This document shows, piece by piece, positions 24,450 through 32,622 of a stretch of 42,077 bases of DNA. Every line of letters begins with the position of its first letter. The stretch's first letter is position 1. The stretch covers positions 1 to 42,077 of the forward strand of contig DAOOQQ010000038.1 of assembly GCA_035388825.1 (NCBI GenBank), read 5' to 3'. The translations under genes and the position numbers were made by a program. Origin of the DNA: MWAR01 sp035388825 (GTDB lineage Bacteria; Muiribacteriota; Ozemobacteria; Ozemobacterales; Ozemobacteraceae). A model generated the notes under the pieces. It was not told where the DNA came from, did not search any database, and worked only from the letters and a program-made list of their open reading frames with translations.

Positions 24450-25517
24450 TCAATCCTTTCCGCCGATCAGCTTGCGAAGGGCCGCCGGGTTGGGGGCCGC
24501 GATCAGCGCCTCCTCGGCGCGCACCTTACCCTGCTTGACCAGCGCCGCGAGCGACATTTCCATCGTGGTCATGCCGAACTCCGAGCCGGTCTCGAGAAAC
24601 GAGGGGATCAGGTGGATCTTGCCCTCGCCGATCAGCGCGCGCACCGCCGAGGTGTTGATCAGCACCTCGAATGCGGCGACCCGCCCCCCGTCCGTTTTGG
24701 GCAACAGCGTCTGGGAGACGACGCCGCGCAGCACGGTCGAGAGCTGGTGAAGGATCTGCCGCTGCTGGTTCTCGGGGAACACGTTCACGATGCGCTCGGC
24801 GGTCTGGACGGCGGAAGTCGTGTGCAGCGTCGCGAGCACGAGCTTGCCGGTCTCGGCGGCTCCGAGGGTGAGCGCGATCGTCTTCGGCTCGCGCATCTCG
24901 CCGACCACGACGATGTCGGGATCCTGGCGCAGCACCGTCAGCAGCCCCTCGTAGAAGCCGAGGCAGTCGCTGCCAACCTGGCGCTGGTTGACGATCGACT
25001 GGCCGTCTTCGAACTGGTATTCGATCGGGTCCTCGATCGTGACGATGTGGCGGCGCGCCTGGGCGTTCACGTAGCTGATGTAGCTGGCGAGCGTCGAGGT
25101 CTTGCCGGCGCCGGTCGGGCCGGTGATGAGGATGAGGCCGTTGGGCTGCTCGATCAGCTTCTGGGCCGCGATCGGCAGGCCGATCTCGTCGAAGCTCATC
25201 ACCTGATAGGGAATGACGCGGAACACGGCCCCGGGGCCGTTGATGTCGCGGTACAGGTTCACGCGGAAGCGGCAGATGCCCTCGAGGGCATAGGCGAAGT
25301 CCAGCTCGTTCGTCTCGTCGAACTGCCGCGCCTGCTCGGGAGTCAGGATCGCCTCGAGGAGGCGGGCGAACTCGTTCCGGGAAAAGCGGCCCCGGTCGAG
25401 GTGCTCGATCATGCCGTCGATACGCACCGCGGGCGCCTGGCCGGCTTTCAGATGCAGGTCCGATCCGTGGCGCTCGAACGTGAGTTTCAGCAATTCATAG
25501 AGGGTTGTTCCGCTCAT
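24450..25517 (-). CDS. pilT: PilT-family twitching/retraction ATPase (canonical, first gene of operon)
   Basis: Product 355 residues. It has the SDLHLKAGQAPAVRIDG N-domain, Walker A GPTGAGKTST (about 130-139), Asp box TIEDPIEYQF, Walker B VGEMREPKTI, His-box LATLHT and the C-terminal VRALIGEGK version of the PilT motif. It is the closest of the four to textbook PilT. It heads a seven-gene minus-strand operon. An extended -10 (TGGTATACT) lies seven bases from the ATG with no ribosome site between, so translation is probably leaderless. Confidence 0.93.
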   Translation of the reverse strand: MSGTTLYELLKLTFERHGSDLHLKAGQAPAVRIDGMIEHLDRGRFSRNEFARLLEAILTPEQARQFDETNELDFAYALEGICRFRVNLYRDINGPGAVFRVIPYQVMSFDEIGLPIAAQKLIEQPNGLILITGPTGAGKTSTLASYISYVNAQARRHIVTIEDPIEYQFEDGQSIVNQRQVGSDCLGFYEGLLTVLRQDPDIVVVGEMREPKTIALTLGAAETGKLVLATLHTTSAVQTAERIVNVFPENQQRQILHQLSTVLRGVVSQTLLPKTDGGRVAAFEVLINTSAVRALIGEGKIHLIPSFLETGSEFGMTTMEMSLAALVKQGKVRAEEALIAAPNPAALRKLIGGKD

Positions 25518-25524
25518 GGCGGGA

Positions 25525-25533
25525 AGTATACCA
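25525..25533 (-). promoter_or_regulatory. Extended -10 promoter element of the PilT operon, leaderless
   Basis: On the minus strand TGGTATACT (TGn extended -10) is followed by seven bases and then the ATG at 25517. No good -35 box is present at the usual spacing, which fits an extended -10 promoter. The start of transcription should coincide with the start codon. Confidence 0.55.
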
Positions 25534-25623
25534 TGAGTTCACGCCGCACTTCCCCCCCGGGAACGGGCGTGATACACTCCGGGTTGGTCCGTTTCACACT
25601 CTCAGCATTTCAGGAACCAGACG

Positions 25624-27951
25624 ATGCCGAACTCCCCCGTCGACGAGCTTCTGTCCAAGCTGCAGCCGCTCCTGGCCGGGCTGATCACCGGCTTCCGCAC
25701 AGGCGATTACCACCAGCGCCGCGAAGCCGCCATCGCGCTTTCGAAGTTCAAGAGCGAGCAGGCGACCGCGTTCCTGCTCGAAAACTTCGAGAGCGACAAC
25801 ATCCAGGATTTCATGGCGCTCGCCCTCGGCAACATCGAGAGCACCCGCGCCATCTCGCTGCTCGTGCAGGCCTTGAACGATTCCCAGCAGGAAGTGCGGT
25901 TCAACGCCGCCCAGGCGCTGGGCATGATCAAGAATCAGGAGGCGTTCAACGTCCTGATGGAGTCGCTGAACGAGTATGCCGACACCAACGTGTCGGGCGG
26001 CACGACATCGAGCGGCACCGGGCGCATTTTCTTCGAGGAGGAGGCGATCATCTCGGCGATCAACGCGCTCGGGAAGATCCGCAACCACCTTTCGATTCCG
26101 CTGTTGAAGCGCATTCTCGCCCAGGAGAAGAGCCCGCGCATCCGGGCCTCGATCATCATGGCGCTCGGTCTGATGTCGAACGAGCGAATGCTGCCGATCT
26201 TCCAGGCCTCCCTGCGCGACGAGGACCCGCGCGTGCGGGCGAATGCGATCGAGGCGATCGAGGGGATCAAGTCGAGTTCTATCGTAGGCATTATACAACC
26301 ATACCTCGAGGACCCCAACAACCGCGTGCGGGCGAACGTCGCCAAGGCGATCTGGAAATATGGCGACTTCGATGTTTCGGACACGCTGACCCACATGCTC
26401 AGCCACGCCGACAAGCTGTACCGCGCCTCGGCGGCCTACGCGATGGGCGAGATCCACGACGTGCGCTTCATTCCGAAGCTGGCCCACGCCCTGAAAGACG
26501 ACGACCCCGACGTGCGCCGGAACGCGGCGAACGCGCTCAAGAAGCTCCAGTCGGCCAACGCCGTGAAACTGCTCACGCCGCTGCTCGACGACCCGAACTA
26601 CGACGTTCGCGTCCAGGTCGTCCAGGCGATCGCGCGGTGCGCCCCGGCTTCGATCGGCGATCTGCTCGCACCGCGGCTTTCCTCCGAGGAAAATCCGATC
26701 GTGCGCGCGACCCTGATCAGCAGCCTTGGCGAGACGGGGGCAGCCCCGTTCGGCGAGCAGTTGATGCCGTATCTGAGCGACACCGACAGCCGCGTCGTCT
26801 CGAACACGATCGAAGCCATGCAGAAGCTGAGCGGATCGGCCCCGGCGCCCGGCCTCGTCACGGCGCTCAAGCGGCTTCTTGCCCACGAGGACAACCGCAT
26901 CAAGAGCAACGCAATCCGTGCCCTGTGGTCGTGGAACGAGTATTCCGTCCTCGACAACCTGCATCAGATGCTCTGCCACGCCGATGCCCGGTATCGCCAG
27001 TCGGCGATGTATGTCCTGGGCGAGATCGGAACCGCGATCAGCGGTGACACCCGGCTCAACTCGGCAGTCAACGCCCTCGTGGCGAAACTGCTCGAACCCG
27101 GGGCTGCAGAAGCGGCCCTGGCCGCCGCCCCGGCCGCGAACGCCGCGGGCATCGAGCCCCTTCCGCCGGCGGCGCCCCCGGTTTCGGCAGCCCAGAAAGC
27201 TCCGACCGACGCCCCGGCCGAGCCGCCAGCCGCCCCCGAACCGCCGCCGGCCCCTCTCGAAACCTTCGAGCAGGAGCTCGAGATGGCGGCCAACGCCGTG
27301 AATGCCCGGGAGTATCAGCAGGCCCAGGTGCTGTACACGTCGATTCTCGAGGCCCAGCCCGAGAATTTCAAGGCCCTCCTCGGCCTCGCGAACCTGCATT
27401 ACATCCAGAAAAGCTTTGTCGATGCGGCCCCGCTGTACGAGAAGGCGCTGCTCCAGCAGCCGAACCTGGTCAAGGCCCATTACAACCTGGGCACGATCGC
27501 CTACTTCCAGAAAGATTTTCCCAAGGCCCGCGACCACCTCGTGAAGGCACTCAGCCTGTATCCGAAGCTGTTGGGCGCCTATCTGATCCTCGCCCAGATC
27601 TTCCAGTTCGGCGGCCGCACCGCCGAGAGCATCCAGTTGCTGACCCGGGCCGTCGAACTGTCCCCCCGCAACCCCGTGCTGTTCCAGAAACTCGCGATGC
27701 TCCATCTGCATGCCCGCCAGTATGACCAGGCCGTCGAGGTTCTGTCCCGGGCGGTCTCGCTCTCCCCGCTCGACGTCGAGTCGAACCTGATGCTGGCCTA
27801 TTGTCTCCAGGCGACGTCGCGGTCGAACGAAGCCTTCAAGGCCTTCGACGCGACCCTCAAGGCCTGCGCCCAGTCGCCGAACCCCGACGAGTCGCTGAAG
27901 ACGCTGATGCAGAGTTATCTGTTCGTGAAATCCACGCTGTCCGAGTCCTGA
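25624..27951 (+). CDS. HEAT-repeat and TPR protein, divergent from the PilT operon
   Basis: Product 775 residues, start with CAGGAA upstream. Residues 1-488 are a run of HEAT repeats (QEVRFNAAQALGMIKNQEA, DPRVRANAIEAIEGIK, NNRVRANVAKAIWKYGDF). An Ala/Pro-rich linker (about 489-547) follows, then about six TPR units (PENFKALLGLANLHYIQKS, LVKAHYNLGTIAYFQKDF). No signal peptide or membrane helix is seen. Its domain order matches the HEAT-TPR protein inside the PilT operon, implying duplication. Divergent placement suggests shared control. A possible -10, TGATACACT, lies about 45 bases upstream. An AT-rich codon cluster lies at 26277-26307. Confidence 0.9.
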   Translation: MPNSPVDELLSKLQPLLAGLITGFRTGDYHQRREAAIALSKFKSEQATAFLLENFESDNIQDFMALALGNIESTRAISLLVQALNDSQQEVRFNAAQALGMIKNQEAFNVLMESLNEYADTNVSGGTTSSGTGRIFFEEEAIISAINALGKIRNHLSIPLLKRILAQEKSPRIRASIIMALGLMSNERMLPIFQASLRDEDPRVRANAIEAIEGIKSSSIVGIIQPYLEDPNNRVRANVAKAIWKYGDFDVSDTLTHMLSHADKLYRASAAYAMGEIHDVRFIPKLAHALKDDDPDVRRNAANALKKLQSANAVKLLTPLLDDPNYDVRVQVVQAIARCAPASIGDLLAPRLSSEENPIVRATLISSLGETGAAPFGEQLMPYLSDTDSRVVSNTIEAMQKLSGSAPAPGLVTALKRLLAHEDNRIKSNAIRALWSWNEYSVLDNLHQMLCHADARYRQSAMYVLGEIGTAISGDTRLNSAVNALVAKLLEPGAAEAALAAAPAANAAGIEPLPPAAPPVSAAQKAPTDAPAEPPAAPEPPPAPLETFEQELEMAANAVNAREYQQAQVLYTSILEAQPENFKALLGLANLHYIQKSFVDAAPLYEKALLQQPNLVKAHYNLGTIAYFQKDFPKARDHLVKALSLYPKLLGAYLILAQIFQFGGRTAESIQLLTRAVELSPRNPVLFQKLAMLHLHARQYDQAVEVLSRAVSLSPLDVESNLMLAYCLQATSRSNEAFKAFDATLKACAQSPNPDESLKTLMQSYLFVKSTLSES

Positions 27952-27970
27952 CCAACCGAAGGAGGCTTCG

Positions 27971-28156
27971 ATGCCGCTCGTCAAAGCAAACCGTTTCTGG
28001 AACTATAAAACCTACGATCTCCGCGAGATCCAGGGTCCCGAGTTCATCGAAAGGCTCGGCGCGCTGCTCGACGAAGCGGGCAAGAACGGCTGGGAACTCG
28101 CCCACATGGGAAGCGACTTCATGGTCCTCAAGCAGCTCTACGAGCAGCGGCCCTGA
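27971..28156 (+). CDS. DUF4177-like small protein
   Basis: Product 61 residues with a strong ribosome site (AAGGAGG, six bases before the ATG). The pattern YKTYDL, then LGALLDEAGKNGWELAHM and a terminal DFMVLKQ strand resembles the small DUF4177 fold, found in many bacteria without a known function. It is placed 19 bases after the HEAT-TPR gene and is probably co-transcribed. A role cannot be inferred. Confidence 0.75.
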   Translation: MPLVKANRFWNYKTYDLREIQGPEFIERLGALLDEAGKNGWELAHMGSDFMVLKQLYEQRP

Positions 28157-28205
28157 TGACGCGAGAGCTCCCGGCAACGCGCCGGAGCCCGCCCCCTCAA
28201 CGCTC

Positions 28206-30329
28206 ATGACACCACCCCGCCCGGCAGCCGGCACCGACCGGCCCCGGCTGACACTCTCCACCCCTCTCGACCTCCTGCGCGGCATCGGCCCGAAGCGGGG
28301 TGAGGCGCTGCGCGCCGCCGGGCTCCACACCATCGCGGATCTGCTGCGCCTCCAGCCGCGCCGGTATGAGGACCGCACCCGCCTCCTCCGGCTCACCGAC
28401 CTCGTTCCGGAGCGTCGGCCGCAAGGCCCTTTTTGCGCCGTGCTGAAAACGGTGCGCGGCAGTCGGCCCCGGGCCGGCCTCTCCATCGTCTGGGCCGAAT
28501 TCGACGACGGCAGCCGCACGGTGCGGGCCCGATGGTTCAACCAGCCCTACCTCATCAAATCCCTCGTTCCGGGCGCCTCCTACTTTCTGTATGGCGTCGC
28601 GGTCGAGATGAAGGGCGATCCCGTCCTCGACAATCCCGAGCACGAACGGGAGGAGGCCGCCGAAGCCCCGCCCGTGCAGGGGGCGCTCACCCCCGTCTAC
28701 GCCGGCGGCCGGGCTTTTTCCGAGGCGAAGCTCTCGCCCCGCCTGATCCGTCAGTTGATCGCGCGCGTGCTGACGGGGATCGACTGGACCGCCAGCTTCC
28801 CCGACCTGGACGAACACGGCCCCTTCCCCCGCCTGCGCCGCGCCCTGATCGACGTCCACTGGCCCCGCACCCCGGCAATCGCCGAACAGGCACGGTACAC
28901 CAATGCCTTCTTCGACCAGGTGCTGTTCCAGATGGGAGTCTGGGAACGCCGCCGCCGCGTGACCGGCCGTCTCGGCCCGGATCCCCGCACCGAGCAGCCC
29001 GTTCCGCCCGCCGAGCCCGGGTATCCCCTTCCCTTCCCGCTGACCGGCGACCAGCGGCAGGTGCTCGGCCGTCTTCTCGAGGGGCTGAAAGCCGATCCAG
29101 GAAATTCAATACCGATCAATATTCTTCTTCAGGGCGATGTCGGTTCGGGAAAAACGCTCGTCGCGTTTCTGGCCATGCGGCATCATGCCGAACGCCACGA
29201 GCCCGGGGCCGCCTGTGCCTTCATGGCGCCGACCGAGATCCTGGCACGACAGCACCTGGAGAGGTTCGGGGCGTTCTTTCCCGATGCGGCCGAAGCGGCA
29301 GGCCTTCTGACCGGCGGTCTCCGGCCCGTCGACCGGAAAGCCCTGCTCGACCGACTCGCGGCAGGCCGGGTCCGGTATCTGTTCGGCACGCACGCCCTGT
29401 TCCAGGATGCCGTCGAGGTACCCGGCCTCTCGTTCTGCGTGATCGACGAGCAACAGCGGTTCGGTGTCGAGCACCGCCGGGCCCTGACGGCCAAGGCCGG
29501 CGCGCGAACCCCGCATCTGCTGCTTATGTCCGCGACGCCGATTCCCCGCACCCTGTCGCTGACGATTTACGGCGACCTCGACGTGAGCGTGATCCGGGAG
29601 ATGCCCCCGGGCCGCAAGCCCGTCGTCACGCGGCTGGTCACCGCCCGGTCCGAGGCGCTGCCCGCGATCCGCGACGCCGTTTCCCGGCGCGAACAGGTGT
29701 ACTACGTGTGCCCGCTGATCGAGACCTCGAAGAAGCTGTCGGCCGTCTCGGTGCGGGAGGCGCTCGCCCACCTCCAGGAAGCACTGCCCGAAGCGGCCAT
29801 CTCGGCGGTGACGGGGGATCTCGCCCCGGACCGGCGCCAGGCGGCGATGGAAGCATTCCATGCCGGCCGGACGGACGTCCTGGTCGCCACGACCGTGATC
29901 GAAGTCGGCGTCGACGCCCCCCGGGCCACCCTGATGGTCGTCGAAAACGCCGAACGGTTCGGGCTCTCCCAGCTGCACCAGCTCCGCGGCCGGGTCGGCC
30001 GCGGGGACCGGCCGTCGAGTTGCCTGCTGATCAGCTCCGACGGCGAGGCGAACGAACGGCTCCGGCTCGTGGCCGAAACGAGCGACGGGTTCGAGCTCGC
30101 CGCCGAGGATCTGCGGCTGCGCGGCCCCGGTGATCTTGCCGGCACGCGTCAGAGCGGAATCGCCCACCCGGCTTTTTCGCACCGCATGACGCCCGAGCTG
30201 ATCGAAAAAGCCCGGGGCCGCGCCCTGGAACTTCTCACCGCCGAGCCCCCCGCCACGCGTGACTGGTTCGTCGACCGGATGCGCGAGAGTTTCGGGGACC
30301 GGCTCGAAACATTCCTCGAAGGAGGCTGA
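28206..30329 (+). CDS. recG: ATP-dependent DNA helicase RecG
   Basis: I chose the ATG at 28206 (MTPPRPAAGTDRPRLTLSTP). It gives 707 residues, close to the family's usual length, although no good ribosome site is seen. The open frame extends further upstream but there overlaps the preceding genes. Landmarks are the wedge-domain helix-hairpin-helix LLRGIGPKRGEAL, Walker A GDVGSGKT (about 310-317), IDEQQRFGVEHR (DEQQ where many RecG proteins have DEQH), SATPIPRTL and GRVGRGDRPSSCLL. RecG remodels stalled forks and branched DNA. An AT-rich codon cluster lies at 29099-29131. It is followed closely by rsmD. Confidence 0.96.
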   Translation: MTPPRPAAGTDRPRLTLSTPLDLLRGIGPKRGEALRAAGLHTIADLLRLQPRRYEDRTRLLRLTDLVPERRPQGPFCAVLKTVRGSRPRAGLSIVWAEFDDGSRTVRARWFNQPYLIKSLVPGASYFLYGVAVEMKGDPVLDNPEHEREEAAEAPPVQGALTPVYAGGRAFSEAKLSPRLIRQLIARVLTGIDWTASFPDLDEHGPFPRLRRALIDVHWPRTPAIAEQARYTNAFFDQVLFQMGVWERRRRVTGRLGPDPRTEQPVPPAEPGYPLPFPLTGDQRQVLGRLLEGLKADPGNSIPINILLQGDVGSGKTLVAFLAMRHHAERHEPGAACAFMAPTEILARQHLERFGAFFPDAAEAAGLLTGGLRPVDRKALLDRLAAGRVRYLFGTHALFQDAVEVPGLSFCVIDEQQRFGVEHRRALTAKAGARTPHLLLMSATPIPRTLSLTIYGDLDVSVIREMPPGRKPVVTRLVTARSEALPAIRDAVSRREQVYYVCPLIETSKKLSAVSVREALAHLQEALPEAAISAVTGDLAPDRRQAAMEAFHAGRTDVLVATTVIEVGVDAPRATLMVVENAERFGLSQLHQLRGRVGRGDRPSSCLLISSDGEANERLRLVAETSDGFELAAEDLRLRGPGDLAGTRQSGIAHPAFSHRMTPELIEKARGRALELLTAEPPATRDWFVDRMRESFGDRLETFLEGG

Positions 30330-30334
30330 ATCTC

Positions 30335-30910
30335 ATGCGCGTCATTTCCGGCTCGGCCAAGGGCCGTCAGCTCAAGATGCCGAAAGGCGGCAAGACCCGG
30401 CCTGCCATGGACCGCGTCAAAAGCTCGCTGTTCTCGATTCTCGCCGCGTGGATTCCCGACTGTCGGTTCCTCGATCTGTTCGCCGGCTCGGGAAGCCTCG
30501 GCATCGAGGCGCTTTCGCGCGGCGCGGCGTTTGCCGGCTTCGTCGACATGTCGACCGACTGCATCACGGCGATTCGCGAGAATCTCGAGATGACCCGGCT
30601 CGCCGACCGCGGCCGCACGTTCCGGATGGACTGCCTCTCGTTCCTGCGGGGCCGGCCGCTCGAGCCGTTCGACATCGTCTGCATCGATCCGCCCTATCTG
30701 AAGGGGCTGCTCGAGCCGATTCTCAACGAGCTGCCCGTCTGTCCGATGTTCCATGAACGGACGATCTTCATCATCGAGCGCCAGAAGAAGGACGATCTGG
30801 GCCTGGACAAGAAACCCGCCCTCGAACTGACCGACGAGCGGTTGTTCGGAGACACGGTTCTCACTTTTTTCCGGCTGCGCCCCACCGCCGCACCGCAAGT
30901 CCCGACCTGA
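30335..30910 (+). CDS. rsmD: 16S rRNA (guanine966-N2)-methyltransferase RsmD
   Basis: Product 191 residues, GGAGG nine bases before the ATG, five bases after recG. MRVISGSAKGRQL and KTRPAMDRVKSSLFSIL are the family's opening motifs. FLDLFAGSGSLGIEALSRGA is the AdoMet-binding motif I, split here only for reading; CIDPPYLKGL is the catalytic NPPY-type motif. It methylates G966 of 16S rRNA during 30S assembly. The recG-rsmD pairing is common in bacteria; coaD, which often follows, is absent here. Confidence 0.95.
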   Translation: MRVISGSAKGRQLKMPKGGKTRPAMDRVKSSLFSILAAWIPDCRFLDLFAGSGSLGIEALSRGAAFAGFVDMSTDCITAIRENLEMTRLADRGRTFRMDCLSFLRGRPLEPFDIVCIDPPYLKGLLEPILNELPVCPMFHERTIFIIERQKKDDLGLDKKPALELTDERLFGDTVLTFFRLRPTAAPQVPT

Positions 30911-30927
30911 TTGCCGCCGAAGACGAA

Positions 30928-30960
30928 CCGGCGCCCCGGAGATCCGGGGCGCCGGCTTTT
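30928..30960 (+). terminator. Rho-independent terminator after rsmD
   Basis: A perfect 12-base stem CCGGCGCCCCGG / CCGGGGCGCCGG (30928-30939 and 30944-30955) with loop AGAT is followed by CTTTT. It ends the recG-rsmD transcript. The convergent minus-strand gene ends at 30984, so it may act on both strands, although the minus-strand T run is poor. Confidence 0.88.
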
Positions 30961-30983
30961 ATCTGGTGTAGGGGGGAAGTTCG

Positions 30984-31856
30984 TTACTTCTGGTTTTCGG
31001 TCTGCTTGAGCTGGATGTATTCCTGGTAGGCGGTCCGGTATTCAGCCAGGGCGGCCTTCACTTCGGCCGTGGTTCCGCCGGCGGTGGTCACGAGCTGGGT
31101 GTATTTGTTATACGCCGCGATATACCGGTTGTGGGCATCCTTGACCGAGGTGCTGGTCGAGGTCGTCGTCGTCGTCGTGGTGGTCGTCGTCGTGGTGGGC
31201 GTCGGCTCCTGGGCAACGGTCGAGGTCGTGTTGCCGGTGGTCGTTTCGTTCACCGTGACCGGTGCCGCGGTCACCTGGGCATCGGTGCCCGGGATCACGA
31301 CGGCATCCTGGTCGCCGATCGTGACGGAGGTCTGGTTCATGGGCGGGACGACCGGGTTCATGTCGTAGTCGGACGGGGTGACCTGGATGTCACTGCTGTT
31401 GGGCAGGACCTCACCGGCCGCCTGCTGCTTCTTCTTGTGGCGGCGATACAGGTAGACACCGACGACAACGGCGGCAATCACGATGAGAGCGGGAATGAAC
31501 AGCGGGCTGGCGACGATCTCGGCGATCCAGCCGGCCACGGCGCCGACACCGGCCGCGATGGCTCCGCCGACCGCTCCGAGCGCACCGAGAATGCCGCCGC
31601 CGACCGCGGCGACCCCGCCGACGACGGCCGTGCCGATTCCGGCAATGCCTCCGGCTGCGCCAACCGCACCGGCAACCGCGGGAGCGGCAAGGACGATGCC
31701 TGCGCCGAGGGCCGCGCCACCGGCGAGACCGACGGCAACGCTCTTCTTGTCGAGGGCGGCGTGAGCCGGAGCCGGCTGGAACACCGCGAAGTCGACAACC
31801 ATGAGCAGCGAGAGGACGATGCAGATCGCCGAACTGAACATATTCCGCTTTTTCAT
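30984..31856 (-). CDS. Secreted/membrane protein with glycine-zipper region and poly-threonine tract
   Basis: I chose the ATG at 31856 (MKKRNMFSS), which has AGGGGGG upstream and a signal peptide cut near AHA/ALD (about 33). A longer in-frame start at 31943 lacks these. Product 290 residues. Residues about 38-110 are Ala/Gly-rich and hydrophobic (glycine-zipper-like). A membrane helix (about 117-137) is followed by the basic stop YRRHKKK. The next region is polar and Thr-rich with 12 consecutive Thr (221-232), and the last 55 residues form Tyr-rich amphipathic helices. I do not recognise a family. A cell-envelope protein with an extended spacer is the most I can infer. Confidence 0.75.
   Translation of the reverse strand: MKKRNMFSSAICIVLSLLMVVDFAVFQPAPAHAALDKKSVAVGLAGGAALGAGIVLAAPAVAGAVGAAGGIAGIGTAVVGGVAAVGGGILGALGAVGGAIAAGVGAVAGWIAEIVASPLFIPALIVIAAVVVGVYLYRRHKKKQQAAGEVLPNSSDIQVTPSDYDMNPVVPPMNQTSVTIGDQDAVVIPGTDAQVTAAPVTVNETTTGNTTSTVAQEPTPTTTTTTTTTTTTSTSTSVKDAHNRYIAAYNKYTQLVTTAGGTTAEVKAALAEYRTAYQEYIQLKQTENQK
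31161..31196 (-). repeat. 36-base ACG/ACC trinucleotide tract encoding 12 threonines
   Basis: On the minus strand, twelve successive ACC or ACG codons run without interruption, flanked by Pro-Thr-Pro on one side and Ser-Thr repeats on the other. The tract is prone to replication slippage that would preserve the reading frame. Confidence 0.9.
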
Positions 31857-32011
31857 ACGCGAACCCCCCTGATAATCACGTTTTGGAACGGTACCCTGCG
31901 ATAGATTTATCTCAAGTGTAATGATCGAACGGGGGGGCGTCAAGGGACCGGTACCCGAAAATACGTGGAATTTTCATCTCCCGCGTCTTGCATGGCCGCC
32001 CAAGGACTGAT

Positions 32012-32040
32012 TTGCAGGGACGGAACGAGAGAATTATAAT
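32012..32040 (+). promoter_or_regulatory. Strong sigma-70 promoter upstream of the PycTM-like gene
   Basis: TTGCAG (32012-32017), 17 bases, perfect consensus TATAAT (32035-32040). This is the best -10 match I saw in the window. It lies in the 238-base divergent region 31857-32094. Leader of about 48 bases, with GGAGGA (32085-32090) before the ATG. Confidence 0.75.
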
Positions 32041-32094
32041 GGGCGGACACGAGAGAAACCGAAGATCTCTCCATCTCCCATTCCGGAGGAACCC

Positions 32095-32622
32095 ATGTTT
32101 CTTGACAAGCGCGAACACGTCGAAGTCCCCCTGCCGGAACAGATCGACGTCGCATTCCATATTCTCAACTATAATCAAGGCCTGGTCCAGTTCGCCGACA
32201 GCAAGGCGAACGCGCTGCTCCTGATCAACTCGATCTTCATCGCCGCCCTCACGCCGTTTCTCGACCGGTTCGCCCGCACCTCGCTCACGACCGGCATCGC
32301 GGGGGCGTTTTTCCTGTTCAGCATCATCTCCATCCTGTTGTCGCTCGGCGTGATCATGACCCGCACCGGCAGCATCGTCGAGAACCGCTCGAAAACCCTC
32401 GTATTTTACGGCCACATCGTCGAGAACAACTCTCCCGAGGGGTTCGTTCACGAGTTCTCGAGCGCCGAGGCGAAAAAATTTCACGAGTCGATTCTCGCGA
32501 ACATCTACACCGTCGCGAAGATCGCCTCGTCGAAGTTCTCGATCTACCACCAGGGCCAGACGATGACCCTCATCTCATGCCTGCTCTGGATCCTCGCGAT
32601 CCTGTCCCTCGCGTTCGTCTGA
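32095..32622 (+). CDS. Pycsar-effector-like (PycTM/DUF5706) membrane protein, stand-alone
   Basis: Product 175 residues. An N-terminal soluble helix leads into NQGLVQFADSKANALLLIN, where the D-x-K-A-x-x-L-L pattern (Asp35, Lys37) before the first membrane helix matches the Pycsar effector transmembrane family. Membrane helices lie at about 39-55, 67-88 and 157-175, with a cytoplasmic helical segment between the second and third. In Pycsar, a phage-activated cCMP/cUMP cyclase triggers such proteins to disrupt the membrane. No cyclase is adjacent here, so the function is uncertain. Its last 48 bases overlap the 3' end of recD2 on the other strand. Confidence 0.7.
   Translation: MFLDKREHVEVPLPEQIDVAFHILNYNQGLVQFADSKANALLLINSIFIAALTPFLDRFARTSLTTGIAGAFFLFSIISILLSLGVIMTRTGSIVENRSKTLVFYGHIVENNSPEGFVHEFSSAEAKKFHESILANIYTVAKIASSKFSIYHQGQTMTLISCLLWILAILSLAFV

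Noticed and set aside
18282..25517. PilB/GspE-type assembly ATPases in the cluster
   Set aside because: The proteins are about 345-355 residues with PilT-type N-domains and lack the long N-terminal region and the tetracysteine motif seen in many GspE/PilB proteins.
27801..28205. Upstream extension of the recG frame
   Set aside because: It overlaps the HEAT-TPR and DUF4177-like genes in another frame, and RecG similarity begins only after 28206.
31161..31196. Possible regulatory simple-sequence repeat
   Set aside because: The tract is inside the coding region and encodes threonines in frame; no promoter lies near it.
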